A stretch of 50,229 nt of DNA from CAYMOV01 sp964392085 (GTDB taxonomy: Bacteria; Oederibacteriota; Muellerivitia; Muellerivitales; Muellerivitaceae): positions 1 through 50,229 of the forward strand of contig CAYMOV010000011.1 of the NCBI GenBank assembly GCA_964392085.1, written 5' to 3'. This document shows positions 34,257 through 42,373 of the stretch, piece after piece (within the stretch, counting starts at the first letter, position 1; every line of letters starts with the position of its first letter). The translations under genes were made by a program, and so were the position numbers. The notes under the pieces were generated by a model. That model did no database searches. It was not told the DNA's origin and saw only the letters and a program-made list of their open reading frames with translations.

Positions 34257-34828
34257 AGGGGAAACCGGGGACCAACAAAACATTCCTAATCAACTACGTC
34301 CTAGTGTTGAAGGGCCTTTCAGCCTCGAGAAGGTCCGTCGGGTTCCGCCTCGCCTCCTTGGCCGCGGGCACGGTGTTTTTCCTCGCCTTACTACCAGCCC
34401 TGTTCCTCTTGATCGCAGACCGGGTGAACCCAATCCGCGGCCTCTCCATCCCCCGGCCGGCGGAACAGGGCCTCGCCTTAACGTTCCTTGCCACCGGCCT
34501 CGCCGCCCTCGCTTGGGCGGTCCTGACCCAATGGCGGATCGGCCAAGGCACCCCGGTGCCCAACGCCCCGACCCGGAAATTGGTGGTCGAAGGGCCGTAC
34601 CGGTATTGTCGAAATCCCATTCAGCTTGGAGCCATGCTGTATTACCTGGGTCTCGGAACCTTTCTCAGGTCCGCGGGGGCGGGTCTTTTCGCGCTTTTAG
34701 CCGGCGGGCTTCTTGGAACCCTTTACCACCGTTTCGTCGAGGAAAAGGAACTGGAAAAAAGGTTCGGGGATTCCTACCGGGCATACCGAAAACGGGTCCC
34801 ATTCCTTCTCCCAAAGCTCCCCGGCTGA
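34253..34828 (+). CDS. Isoprenylcysteine-carboxyl-methyltransferase-family membrane protein
   Basis: The 191-aa protein has four hydrophobic segments. The SAM-binding C-terminal signature is GPYRYCRNPIQLGAMLYYLG followed by EEKELEKRFGDSYRAYRKRVP. This family methylates lipids or isoprenoid-type substrates in the membrane, and the true acceptor is unknown. The ATGA overlap with amrS fixes the start and suggests a joint role with the radical SAM enzyme. Confidence 0.82.
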   Translation: MKGKPGTNKTFLINYVLVLKGLSASRRSVGFRLASLAAGTVFFLALLPALFLLIADRVNPIRGLSIPRPAEQGLALTFLATGLAALAWAVLTQWRIGQGTPVPNAPTRKLVVEGPYRYCRNPIQLGAMLYYLGLGTFLRSAGAGLFALLAGGLLGTLYHRFVEEKELEKRFGDSYRAYRKRVPFLLPKLPG

Positions 34829-34925
34829 TCCGATCGGGAAGGAACGCCTCCGCGGTTCGGATCCCATTCGCATGCATTCCAACATCCGATTCGATTAAAA
34901 TACCCAAAGATCAATGGGGCGCAAA

Positions 34926-35741
34926 ATGAGGACATGGATTCTTCTCGTCGTATTCCTTGCGGGCACCCACGCTTTTTGTTTTGGGGCTGACGCCACCCCG
35001 ACCCCCGACACGACCCTCACCCGCGCGAAGATCCAGGCCTGGATCGAAAGCCAAAACCGGTTGACCGCGTCCGATTGGAAACCCATTTGCAAGGCCCTGG
35101 TCGGGACCTTCGTCAACGGCCTGCCCATCACCAAGCCGGCCCCGACCCGCCAATGGGACAGCTCCCGTATGGTCGAATTCACGGATTTGGACCTTTCGAA
35201 GGCCGAATCCCTATCGATCCCAACATCCCTCCAATCCGAAGCGGAGGGGGCCCCCGTCGAGGGCCTCGCGTCGATCCGGAGGCTTCCGCTTGAAAAAAGC
35301 GAGCTCTTCGCGGCGGCCTACAGCTCCCAACCCCTGGATGGGCCGCCAGGTTCGGTCCTTTACGACATCCTGGACTTATACCGGGACGGGCCCTCCGGCG
35401 CCGTACGGGCGCTTCACCTCAAATCCCATGGACTTCAACTCGCCCTCCTTCTCGCCGAACCCTCGGCGCCCCCTTGCCTTCGGCTGTCGCTTCTCGGGGA
35501 AGGCGACCGGCTTTACGTCGTCGGACCCCGGGGCGGGATCACCATGGCCCTGAAGGGAACCTGGATCGGGGCCTTGGATTTCGGCCCGAAGGGCCGAAGG
35601 GTGGTTTTGATCCATGACGCGGCCCTTCCCCACGGCTTGGTCCCCGGCTCATCGGGTAAGGCGCCTCCCCGGGTGATGGAAGTTTTCCGGTGGTTGGGGT
35701 CCCGGTTCGTCCGGGACTGCCGCTATTATTTCCTCGGCTAA
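34926..35741 (+). CDS. Exported protein of unknown function
   Basis: The 271-aa protein has a signal peptide (MRTWILLVVFLAGTHAFCFGA) and a mature soluble part with no recognised domain. A helix-rich start (RAKIQAWIESQNRL) is followed by beta-rich segments (LRLSLLGEGDRLYVVGPRGG, RRVVLIHDAALP). TAAAAT at 34896-34901 is a likely -10. I use ATG 34926 because GGGGCG lies 6-7 nt before it; ATG 34914 is an alternative. Between the methyltransferase and rhomboid genes. Confidence 0.6.
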   Translation: MRTWILLVVFLAGTHAFCFGADATPTPDTTLTRAKIQAWIESQNRLTASDWKPICKALVGTFVNGLPITKPAPTRQWDSSRMVEFTDLDLSKAESLSIPTSLQSEAEGAPVEGLASIRRLPLEKSELFAAAYSSQPLDGPPGSVLYDILDLYRDGPSGAVRALHLKSHGLQLALLLAEPSAPPCLRLSLLGEGDRLYVVGPRGGITMALKGTWIGALDFGPKGRRVVLIHDAALPHGLVPGSSGKAPPRVMEVFRWLGSRFVRDCRYYFLG

Positions 35742-35812
35742 TCCCATTTGAAGGCCGGGCCGAAAAACCGCCGCTCCTGTACAATACCCGCACCCACCAT
35801 CCGAGGCGCCCG

Positions 35813-36514
35813 ATGTTCGTCACCTTTTACGACGACGATTCCGATTCCCAACGGTTCCCCTGGGTCAACACGGCCCTGTTGGTGGTCAACATCTGGGTCT
35901 TCCTCAAGACGGCCACCCGACCGGACTTCAACCTGATCCTCCGGGACTACGGCTTCCTGTCGGTGCGGCCCCTTTCCCTCGGGGCCCTGACCGGCCCCTT
36001 CCTCCACCTGAGCTGGACGCAATTGGTGGCCAACATGGCCTTCCTTTTCGCCTTCGGCCGGGCGGTGGAACACCGGTTGGGGGCCAAGAACTACCTGTTG
36101 GCTTACCTCTTTTGCGGCCTCGCCTCGGAGGCCGTCCATTGGCACTTCAACCCGACCTCCACGATCCCGCTGGTCGGGGCTTCCCGGGTGGTGACCGGCC
36201 TGGGAATCATCTTTTTGCTGTCGAACCCTTGGGGCAAAATGAAGTGGTTCATCTCGTTCTTCGGGGCCCCCATCGCGGAGTTCCCCTCGCGCACCCTGTT
36301 CGTCTTCGCCCTTTGGGCGGGGCTGTTGGTGGCCCTGGCCTGCATCCCCATGGCGCAGGTGAAGACCGCCGCCACCTGGCTCAACGTTCCCCTTTTGGCC
36401 ACCAGCGGGTCGGCCGGCATCGCCTGGTGGGCCCACGCCGGCGCCGCAGCCATGGGCGCCCTGTTGTTTTTCCTCATGCCCAAGCGCAAAGGCGTGAAAC
36501 GCAAGGGTTCTTGA
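35813..36514 (+). CDS. Rhomboid-family intramembrane protease, partly degenerate
   Basis: The 233-aa, six-helix protein has rhomboid landmarks: FLHLSWTQLVANMAFLFAFG (the second His of HxxxxHxxxN is Gln), catalytic Ser in VGASRVVTGLG (GxSR instead of GxSG) and catalytic His in WWAHAGAAAMGAL. Ser and His are both present, so activity is possible, but the oxyanion His is lost. GAGG precedes the ATG at 35813, and TACAAT at 35780-35785 is a likely -10. The C-terminus is very basic (KRKGVKRKGS). Confidence 0.8.
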   Translation: MFVTFYDDDSDSQRFPWVNTALLVVNIWVFLKTATRPDFNLILRDYGFLSVRPLSLGALTGPFLHLSWTQLVANMAFLFAFGRAVEHRLGAKNYLLAYLFCGLASEAVHWHFNPTSTIPLVGASRVVTGLGIIFLLSNPWGKMKWFISFFGAPIAEFPSRTLFVFALWAGLLVALACIPMAQVKTAATWLNVPLLATSGSAGIAWWAHAGAAAMGALLFFLMPKRKGVKRKGS

Positions 36515-36531
36515 ATCGAAACGGAGGCGGC

Positions 36532-36759
36532 ATGGATTCCATCGAACCGAAGGGCGGGAGCTTCCAGGACGACCTGGCCAAGCAGGTCTTGGCCGCCACC
36601 CGCGCCCAGATCGAGAAGCGCGTCATGGGCCTCACCTGCCCCGACCATGGGGAAAAGCCCCGTTGGAAGTCGGTCCACACCACAGGCACCGAGGCCGACC
36701 TCGAGTTTGAGTGCTGTTGCAACAAATTAGCCGAGCTTCTCCAGAAAACCCTCCAATAA
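36532..36759 (+). CDS. Small cysteine-containing protein of unknown function
   Basis: The 75-aa soluble protein has CPDHG and ECCCNKL, four cysteines that could bind a metal. GGAGGCGG right before the ATG at 36532 is a strong SD, 18 nt after the rhomboid stop, so it is co-transcribed. No family recognised. Confidence 0.6.
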   Translation: MDSIEPKGGSFQDDLAKQVLAATRAQIEKRVMGLTCPDHGEKPRWKSVHTTGTEADLEFECCCNKLAELLQKTLQ

Positions 36760-36944
36760 GCCGAAACCCTCCGGCAAACTTGATTTTTTTCGGAGTGTAT
36801 TCACTGAAGCCCGTGGAATTTAACCCCGCCGTCACAACAAGGGACTTTTGATCGTTTTTAAGCTGTTGTAAACGTCCGGCAAACAGGAACAACGGCCCAA
36901 TTTTGTCCCGTAGTCTCTTGCTTTCCCCCGACAGGTTATGCGAT

Positions 36945-37110
36945 AAGGTCGCCTTTCCGGCTTCATTCCGTTACGACGTTAGGTCCCCTTTGGGCTTTGG
37001 GGCGTCATGGGCGCCCCAACGGTTCACCACCGTGCCGTAGCCCGACGGGTCAGTGGTGGGGCTTCGGTTCCGGAAAGGCCCGTCCGTGGGGCTTTGACGG
37101 TTCCCACGAA
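36945..37110 (+). ncRNA. Structured leader RNA upstream of the propeller lipoprotein
   Basis: Perfect helices are visible by eye. P1 is GCCTTTCCGG (36951-36960) with CCGGAAAGGC (37070-37079). P2 is TTGGGGCG (36997-37004) with CGCCCCAA (37012-37019). P3 is CACCAC (37025-37030) with GTGGTG (37053-37058), plus an inner CCGT/ACGG. P4 is CGTGGG (37085-37090) with CCCACG (37103-37108), 22 nt before the ATG at 37132. I do not recognise a known class. It occupies much of the 372-bp gap 36760-37131. Confidence 0.55.
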
Positions 37111-37131
37111 ACATTCTAGGGGGATCTTAAG

Positions 37132-38730
37132 ATGAAAACATTGACCGTTGGAGGCTTGGCCTTCGTCCTATTCGTCACGGTGGTCGGATTGGTTCCGGTG
37201 GGTTGCAGTAAAAGCAGCAGTCCCGCCCCGGCCGCCCCTTCCAATCCCCCCGCTTCGACCAACACCTTCACGCCCACGTCCACGGCGGCCAACACCCTTT
37301 CCTACACCCCCACCTCCACCCGGACCTTCACCCTGACGGTGACGGACACGGCGACATCCAGCCCCACCGCGACCTTCACCCTCACCGACACGCCCGTCGC
37401 GACGTCGACTTTCTCCAACACGCCCACCCCCACGCACACTTCCACCAACAGCTCCACGAACACCCCGACGAGTACGGCGAGCTCAACGCCGACCCAAACC
37501 CCTACCGCCACCTATTACCACGCCAACAACGCCACTTACGATGGATCAGGCAATATTGTCTCATGCGACGCTGGATGGCTGAATTGCGACGGTGTCGCCG
37601 GCAATGGATGCGAGTACAATGCCGCCTCCTGCGGGGCGCCGACCTTCACGCCCGACCCAACTTCAACGCCGATCGCCACCAATAGCCCCACCTCCACCTT
37701 CACCATCACTTTGTCGCCGACCCCCACGCCCTATTGGAGGCAACTGGGGATCGAGGGTTTCTCCGGAGGCGCCGCCAGCTACATCAAACTGGATTACTCG
37801 GGTAGCTCGCCCTACGTGGCCTACCAGGACGCCGGTAACGGCGGCAAGGCGACCGTGATGCAGTACTCCGGGTCCGCCTGGGCCGACGTGGGGGCCGCGG
37901 GCTTCTCCACCGGCACGGCCGGCTACATGTCCTTCTGCTACACCCCCTCCGGGCTGTACTCGGCCTACCAGGACGGGAGCACGGGCTTTCCCGCGGTGAA
38001 GTTCTTCACCAGCAGTTGGACCACCGTGACGGGGACCCCAAGCGTCGCCGATCCCGAGACTTCGATCGCCTATGATTCCGTCAGCGGCTACCCCTACATG
38101 GCCTTCAGTGACGGGGGCAACTCCAACAAGGTCACGGTCATGAAGTACAACGGATCCATCTGGTCAACCGTGGGCACCGCCGGGTTCTCGGCCGGCTCCG
38201 TCCAGAACCTCTCACTGGCCATGTACAACGGCACGCCCTACGTGGCCTACACGGACCTCGGAAACTCCGGTTACGCCACGGTCATGATGTACAACGGTTT
38301 CGGGTGGCTGGCCGTGGGTTCCGGCGCCTTCTCCGCCGGGGCCGTCAACTACATCGCCCTGGACGTCAGCAGTGGCACGCCTTTCGTGGCCTACTCGGAC
38401 GCGGCCAACTCCAATAAGGCGACGGTCATGACGTATAACGGTAGCACCTGGGTGAACGTGGGTTCCGCCGGATTCTCCCCCGGCACGGCCGACTTCGTTT
38501 CGCTGGCTGTCTATGGCGGCCAACCCTACGTTTCCTACGAGGATCTCGGCAACAGCGGCAAGCTCAGCGTGATGGCCTACAACGGAAGCTCCTGGGCGAA
38601 CGTGGGCCCCGTGGGTTTCTCGCCGGGTTTCGCCACTTCGACCTCCTTGGCCTTCTATGGGAGCACTCCCTACGTGGCCTTCGCGGACGGCAACACGGGG
38701 AACTACGCCACCGTCATGTATTACCAATAA
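37132..38730 (+). CDS. Lipoprotein with Thr/Pro spacer and seven-repeat beta-propeller
   Basis: The 532-aa protein starts with a lipobox signal (VGLVPVGC, Cys about residue 24). A Thr/Ser/Pro spacer covers residues 35-125, then a small Cys module (DAGWLNCDGVAGNGCEYNAASC), a second short spacer and, from about residue 200, seven 45-50-residue repeats. Each repeat runs W..VG..GFS.G ... PYVAY.D ... TVM.YNG. Seven copies suggest a closed propeller displayed on the cell surface. Binding partner unknown. A terminator follows. Confidence 0.78.
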   Translation: MKTLTVGGLAFVLFVTVVGLVPVGCSKSSSPAPAAPSNPPASTNTFTPTSTAANTLSYTPTSTRTFTLTVTDTATSSPTATFTLTDTPVATSTFSNTPTPTHTSTNSSTNTPTSTASSTPTQTPTATYYHANNATYDGSGNIVSCDAGWLNCDGVAGNGCEYNAASCGAPTFTPDPTSTPIATNSPTSTFTITLSPTPTPYWRQLGIEGFSGGAASYIKLDYSGSSPYVAYQDAGNGGKATVMQYSGSAWADVGAAGFSTGTAGYMSFCYTPSGLYSAYQDGSTGFPAVKFFTSSWTTVTGTPSVADPETSIAYDSVSGYPYMAFSDGGNSNKVTVMKYNGSIWSTVGTAGFSAGSVQNLSLAMYNGTPYVAYTDLGNSGYATVMMYNGFGWLAVGSGAFSAGAVNYIALDVSSGTPFVAYSDAANSNKATVMTYNGSTWVNVGSAGFSPGTADFVSLAVYGGQPYVSYEDLGNSGKLSVMAYNGSSWANVGPVGFSPGFATSTSLAFYGSTPYVAFADGNTGNYATVMYYQ

Positions 38731-38751
38731 AACCGGCCTAGGGTCGAACCG

Positions 38752-38784
38752 AAGCCAGGCTCCCCAGGAGCCTGGCTTTTTTTA
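38752..38784 (+). terminator. Intrinsic terminator after the propeller lipoprotein
   Basis: Perfect 12-bp stem AAGCCAGGCTCC / GGAGCCTGGCTT with a 3-nt loop and a seven-T run. Confidence 0.95.
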
Positions 38785-39000
38785 TTCCGGTCAACGCCCG
38801 GTGATGTTCGGCTTAACCCCCATCCGCTGGGGCCGACCTGGAATTTTCGCGCGGTTGCGGCAAACCCGCCCAATCGCCCCGGCCCCCCCCAATAAACAGC
38901 GCGGGCCCCGTCGAACTTTCAGGCCCTACCGTTCGTCCAATCAACACCCTCATCCCCCGAAACCGGCTCCACGGCCAATGCACGCGGCCGGATAGGAGGA

Positions 39001-39060
39001 CCCCCTTTCGCCATTAAGCCTAGGACTACCCGGTCCTGGGGTGGCTGGGGTGAAAGGGTA
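39001..39060 (+). promoter_or_regulatory. Hairpin leader before the exported coiled-coil pair
   Basis: An outer stem 39003-39012/39049-39058 (CCCTTTC with GAAAGGG plus CC/GG) encloses an inner stem 39019-39026/39033-39040 (AGGAC/GTCCT plus flanks). No T run follows, so it is not a plain terminator. It ends about 20 nt before the ATG at 39081. The rest of 38785-39080 holds nothing I can name. Confidence 0.45.
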
Positions 39061-39080
39061 CCAAACCCCCGGAGGTTTCC

Positions 39081-39470
39081 ATGCGTTGGCCTCGTTTCAT
39101 CCCCTTTCTCCTGCTCGCCCTCGCCTTACCGCCCGTTTCGCGCGCGGATAATGCCCCGCCCCCTGACATCCAACAGGCCCAGGCCAAGGTCTGGGACCTC
39201 CAATCCCAGCTCTACGACGCGAAGTACCGCCTCGCCATCGCTCGCATCGACTCGGACAAGGGCCATGAAATCTCGGAGATGAACCGGGCTACCCAAGCCA
39301 AGGATTTTAAACGTGCCGGGGACTGCCAATCCAAGATCGCCAAATTGGACCACCGGCGGGAACTCGAGAACCAACGGCTCCAGTTGAACCACCAACTGCT
39401 CCAGGCCCAGCAGGCGGGCGATAAGGGCCAACAGGAACAGTTGAAGGCCCAGCTCAAGGGCCTCCGATGA
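39081..39470 (+). CDS. Exported coiled-coil protein
   Basis: The 129-aa protein has a signal peptide (MRWPRFIPFLLLALALPPVSRA) and a fully helical, Gln/Lys-rich mature part (IQQAQAKVWDLQSQLYDA, RQRLQLNHQLLQAQQAG-like). No family recognised. GGAGG 6 nt before the ATG. The stop overlaps the next start by 4 nt; the two products probably act together in the envelope. Confidence 0.65.
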   Translation: MRWPRFIPFLLLALALPPVSRADNAPPPDIQQAQAKVWDLQSQLYDAKYRLAIARIDSDKGHEISEMNRATQAKDFKRAGDCQSKIAKLDHRRELENQRLQLNHQLLQAQQAGDKGQQEQLKAQLKGLR

Positions 39471-39904
39471 GGAACTTCGCGTTCTTTCTCGCCCTGGCCC
39501 TTCTCGCCCTGCCTTGGGGATGCGAGACCACCCGCTCGAAACCCACCGCCAACCGGCCCCCCACCTACGGCGACCTGTGCCCGCCCTCCCAGGATCCGGT
39601 GATCCAACGGGACCAAATGGACGTCTTAGGGTTGGAGGACGGCCTGGCCCAAGCCCAACACGATTTGGAAATCTTGAGGATCCAATACCGGGAGCGCGAC
39701 CTGCAGGACCGGTCGATGAAGGCGCACCAAAAAAACGACCCGGCCGGAATCGCCAAGGCGGATGGGGCCATCCAAGACCAGGAAGCCAGGCGCAACCACG
39801 AGGAACAATGGCTCGCGCTGAAACGCCAATGGGTGGAAGACCTGAAGGCCGGGGACTGCCTGGGGGCGCAAAACACCAGCTGGCAACTCCAAAACCTGCG
39901 CTAG
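39467..39904 (+). CDS. Lipoprotein with helical coiled coil
   Basis: The 145-aa protein has a lipobox signal (ALLALPWGC, Cys about residue 19) and a helical mature part (GLEDGLAQAQHDLEILRIQYR, RRNHEEQWLALKRQWVEDL). Its size and composition resemble the partner upstream, perhaps an old duplication, one soluble and one lipidated. Ends before a bidirectional terminator. Confidence 0.65.
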   Translation: MRNFAFFLALALLALPWGCETTRSKPTANRPPTYGDLCPPSQDPVIQRDQMDVLGLEDGLAQAQHDLEILRIQYRERDLQDRSMKAHQKNDPAGIAKADGAIQDQEARRNHEEQWLALKRQWVEDLKAGDCLGAQNTSWQLQNLR

Positions 39905-39929
39905 GTCCAAACCCTCCTCTAAAACAAAA

Positions 39930-39962
39930 AAGGCGCCCCCGAGCGGGAGCGCCTTTTCTTTT
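39930..39962. terminator. Bidirectional intrinsic terminator
   Basis: Stem AAGGCGC..CCC / GGG..GCGCCTT with TTTTCTTTTT on one side and AAAACAAAAAA on the other. It serves the convergent genes ending at 39904 (plus) and 39974 (minus). Confidence 0.9.
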
Positions 39963-39973
39963 TGTCGCGGGGA

Positions 39974-40576
39974 TTAAGGAGTGCCGGTCGCTGTGGGGGT
40001 GTCGGTAACCGTGTCCGTCGGGGTCGGCGTTGGGGTGAAGGTCGACGTATCGGTATCCATGGGGGTAGGCGTCAACGAATCCGTATCCGTGAAAGTCGCG
40101 GTCGGGGTGTCGGAGTCCGTGTCGGTGAAAGTCGGGGTCGGCGTCGCGGAACCGGTCGGGGTGTTTGAGGCGGTCGCGGTGGGGGTCGCGGTCACCGTCG
40201 CCGTATAGGTCGGGGTGAAGGACTGTGCGTTCAAAACGGTACCGGTCCAGGTGGCCGTGGACGTAAAGGTTTCCGTAAACGTATCTGTCGGGGTCGGCGT
40301 GAAGGATTGGGCGTTCAAGACCGTTCCGGTCCATGTCGGAGTCGGGGTAAAAGAAAGGGCGTTCAGGACCGTCCCAGTCCAGGTCGCGGTGACCGTGGGC
40401 GAATTCGTGATGGTTGGGGTGGGCGTGAAGGATTGGGCTAAAACCGTTTGGGTCGCGTTTGGGGTCTGGGTTGGGGGAGGCTCGGGGGCGGTGATGTGCT
40501 TGCGGGGGCAGCCGGTCAAGACCAGGCTGAAGGCGGCGGCGAGGGTCAAGGAACCTAGGATGGCGCGGCTTTTCAT
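39974..40576 (-). CDS. Thr-rich repetitive lipoprotein
   Basis: The 200-aa protein has a lipobox signal (FSLVLTGC). Almost all the rest is Thr/Pro/Ser/Asp-rich: three copies of TWTGTVLNAxSFTPT, then (T-x)n stretches. No folded domain is seen at the C-terminus, so the spacer alone is displayed, or a domain has been lost. GGAGGGAAG precedes the ATG at 40576. Likely a surface stalk or glycosylation target (inference). Confidence 0.7.
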   Translation of the reverse strand: MKSRAILGSLTLAAAFSLVLTGCPRKHITAPEPPPTQTPNATQTVLAQSFTPTPTITNSPTVTATWTGTVLNALSFTPTPTWTGTVLNAQSFTPTPTDTFTETFTSTATWTGTVLNAQSFTPTYTATVTATPTATASNTPTGSATPTPTFTDTDSDTPTATFTDTDSLTPTPMDTDTSTFTPTPTPTDTVTDTPTATGTP

Positions 40577-40675
40577 GCTTCCCTCCAACGAGATGGGACC
40601 GGCATTGTCGTCGTATCCCGTTGGACCGTCAAGACGGACTTTGGTGCCCAAAACCCCCGTATAAAAAACGCGGGA

Positions 40676-40767
40676 GGCCGTTTTGCGGACCTCCGATACG
40701 CCGTCCTTATAGGGGCTCTGCCCCTATATACCCCGAATCAACTATTCAATCCAGTTCTAGTCCAATT
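40676..40767. repeat. Repeat family B, copy 1
   Basis: About 90 bp, with a perfect hairpin TAGGGGCTCTGCCCCTA in the middle. It matches the inverse of 46335-46427 over its whole length (by eye about three quarters identical), including CCGATACGCCGTCC and CAACTATTCAA. Confidence 0.75.
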
Positions 40768-40881
40768 CGCGTTCGAGGTGGGAGCCGCCGCCCGGGCGGA
40801 TGCCCGGGTTAGGCGGCCTGGATTTCATGCGGCTTGCGGACCCTGAATCCATTGGGTTACATGAATTTCACGGATTCCGCG

Positions 40882-40950
40882 TTAGAAGTGTTGAATCGCC
40901 GCCAGCAGGGCCACCAAGCCCCAAAAGGCCAGTCCGGGTCGGAAGTTCAT
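40882..40950 (-). CDS. Possible 22-aa membrane peptide
   Basis: MNFRPGLAFWGLVALLAAIQ followed by HF and a stop would be a single short membrane helix. A CGAGGCG site lies 6-7 nt before the ATG. Such tiny peptides are common but hard to prove; nothing else supports it. The other parts of the 40577-41107 gap hold repeat B1 and a GC-rich dyad near 40785-40815. Confidence 0.25.
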   Translation of the reverse strand: MNFRPGLAFWGLVALLAAIQHF

Positions 40951-41107
40951 GGGTGTCGCCTCGTTACCTGGTCATGTCGGATGGGGTGGCCATCTGGATA
41001 CGCCCTTTCCACCCTCAACCTCTAGAGCGATACGAGGTGTTTTTATTCCAAGTTTAATTTTGCTTTAAGCCGCTGGGATGGGGCCCCATTCGACCACTCG
41101 GCTCCGG

Positions 41108-42223
41108 CTATTCGAACCTCATCACCGTCGCCTTGTCCTCGTGGGCGCCGTCCGCGAAGGCGACCAGGGGCACCGACCCATCGAAGGCCAGGGTGATGCC
41201 CCGGGCTTCCCCTTCGGTGAACCCCGCCTTCCCCACCGTCACCCATGCCCGGCCGTTGAACCGCATCACCGTGCCCCGGTCCCCCTGTGCCTCGTCGGAG
41301 AAGGCCACATAGGGCGTTTCGCCGTTAAAGGCCAGCGAGACACAGCGGATCTCCCCTGCGGAAAAACCGGGCTTCCCCACGGGGACCCAGGCGCGTCCGT
41401 TCCACCGGCTCACCGTCACGCGGCCCCCCCGAGTCCCATCGAAGTAGGCCACGTAGGGGACTTCCCCTTGGAAAGCCAAGGCCGTATAACCCGCCACCCC
41501 CGCGGAGAAACCCGCCTTCCCCACGGTCTCCCATGAAATACCGTTGAACCGCTTGACCGTGACCCGGTTTCCACGGGTCGCGTCCACGTAGGCCACGACG
41601 GGAATGTTTCCTTGAAGGGCCAGGGACAAGTCGTTGACCGCGCCCTCGGAGATTTCGCCCTTCCCCACGCTGATCCACTGCCCCCCCATGTAGCGGATCA
41701 CCACCGCCTTTTTCCCACCGTCCTTGTCCCGATAGGCCACATAGGGAGTCGAACCCTCAAGGGCCATGGACGAAGAGGAGGCGGGCAACCGGGTGACCAG
41801 GGGCCGTCCCACGGAAACCCAAGCCTTCCCGTTGAACTTCTTCACCGCGAGTCGGTTCCCATAGGTGGCGTCCAAATAGGCCACATAGGGCGTTAGGCCC
41901 GAGAGAGCCAGCGAGACCCATTGGCCGGGTCCATCGGAGAGGGAAGCGCCCCCCACCGTCACCCAAGTATTTCCGTCGAAGCGCCTCATCGTGACCCGAT
42001 TGCGGTTTGATCCGTCCACGAAGGCCAAATCGGGAGCCGACCTGTCGAGAGACAGCGAGGGGGAATAGGCGGACCATTCCGTGAAACCGGGTTTCCCCAC
42101 GAACCGCCAGGACGGGCCTTTGGACTCTTGCGCCGCGTCGTGGGTTTTCGGGGAAGCGGGCGAAACGGCCAGGCCCCAAAGGGCCAAACCCAAAGCCAGA
42201 TGAGGATGTCGTCGGAAAGACAT
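41108..42223 (-). CDS. Exported seven-repeat beta-propeller protein, paralog of the lipoprotein at 37132
   Basis: The 371-aa protein has a signal peptide (LALGLALWGLAVSPASP). Seven 45-50-residue repeats of the same kind fill the rest (W..VG..GFS.G, TPYVAY.D, R.TVMRFNG), with no spacer and no lipobox. It begins with the 'WRFVG' strand and ends with 'ATVMRF', so the seven copies fit a closed ring without extra strands. The ATG at 42223 has AAGGTG upstream. Function unknown, likely binding. Confidence 0.75.
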   Translation of the reverse strand: MSFRRHPHLALGLALWGLAVSPASPKTHDAAQESKGPSWRFVGKPGFTEWSAYSPSLSLDRSAPDLAFVDGSNRNRVTMRRFDGNTWVTVGGASLSDGPGQWVSLALSGLTPYVAYLDATYGNRLAVKKFNGKAWVSVGRPLVTRLPASSSSMALEGSTPYVAYRDKDGGKKAVVIRYMGGQWISVGKGEISEGAVNDLSLALQGNIPVVAYVDATRGNRVTVKRFNGISWETVGKAGFSAGVAGYTALAFQGEVPYVAYFDGTRGGRVTVSRWNGRAWVPVGKPGFSAGEIRCVSLAFNGETPYVAFSDEAQGDRGTVMRFNGRAWVTVGKAGFTEGEARGITLAFDGSVPLVAFADGAHEDKATVMRFE

Positions 42224-42373
42224 GGACGCACCTTGGGATACCCGTCAAACCCGGGGATCGCCTGGAGGATATCACAGGGGAGGGGAGGCAGTAACCCACA
42301 CCGAAGTGATCGTCGCCCTATTTCAGTCAGTGGTCATTTCCACGGCATCGTGGTTTGACACGTCCATAAGGAA

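Noticed and set aside
40800..41057. Plus-strand open frame of about 85 codons
   Set aside because: No SD, no hydrophobic or domain pattern, and it overlaps repeat-like GC-rich dyads.
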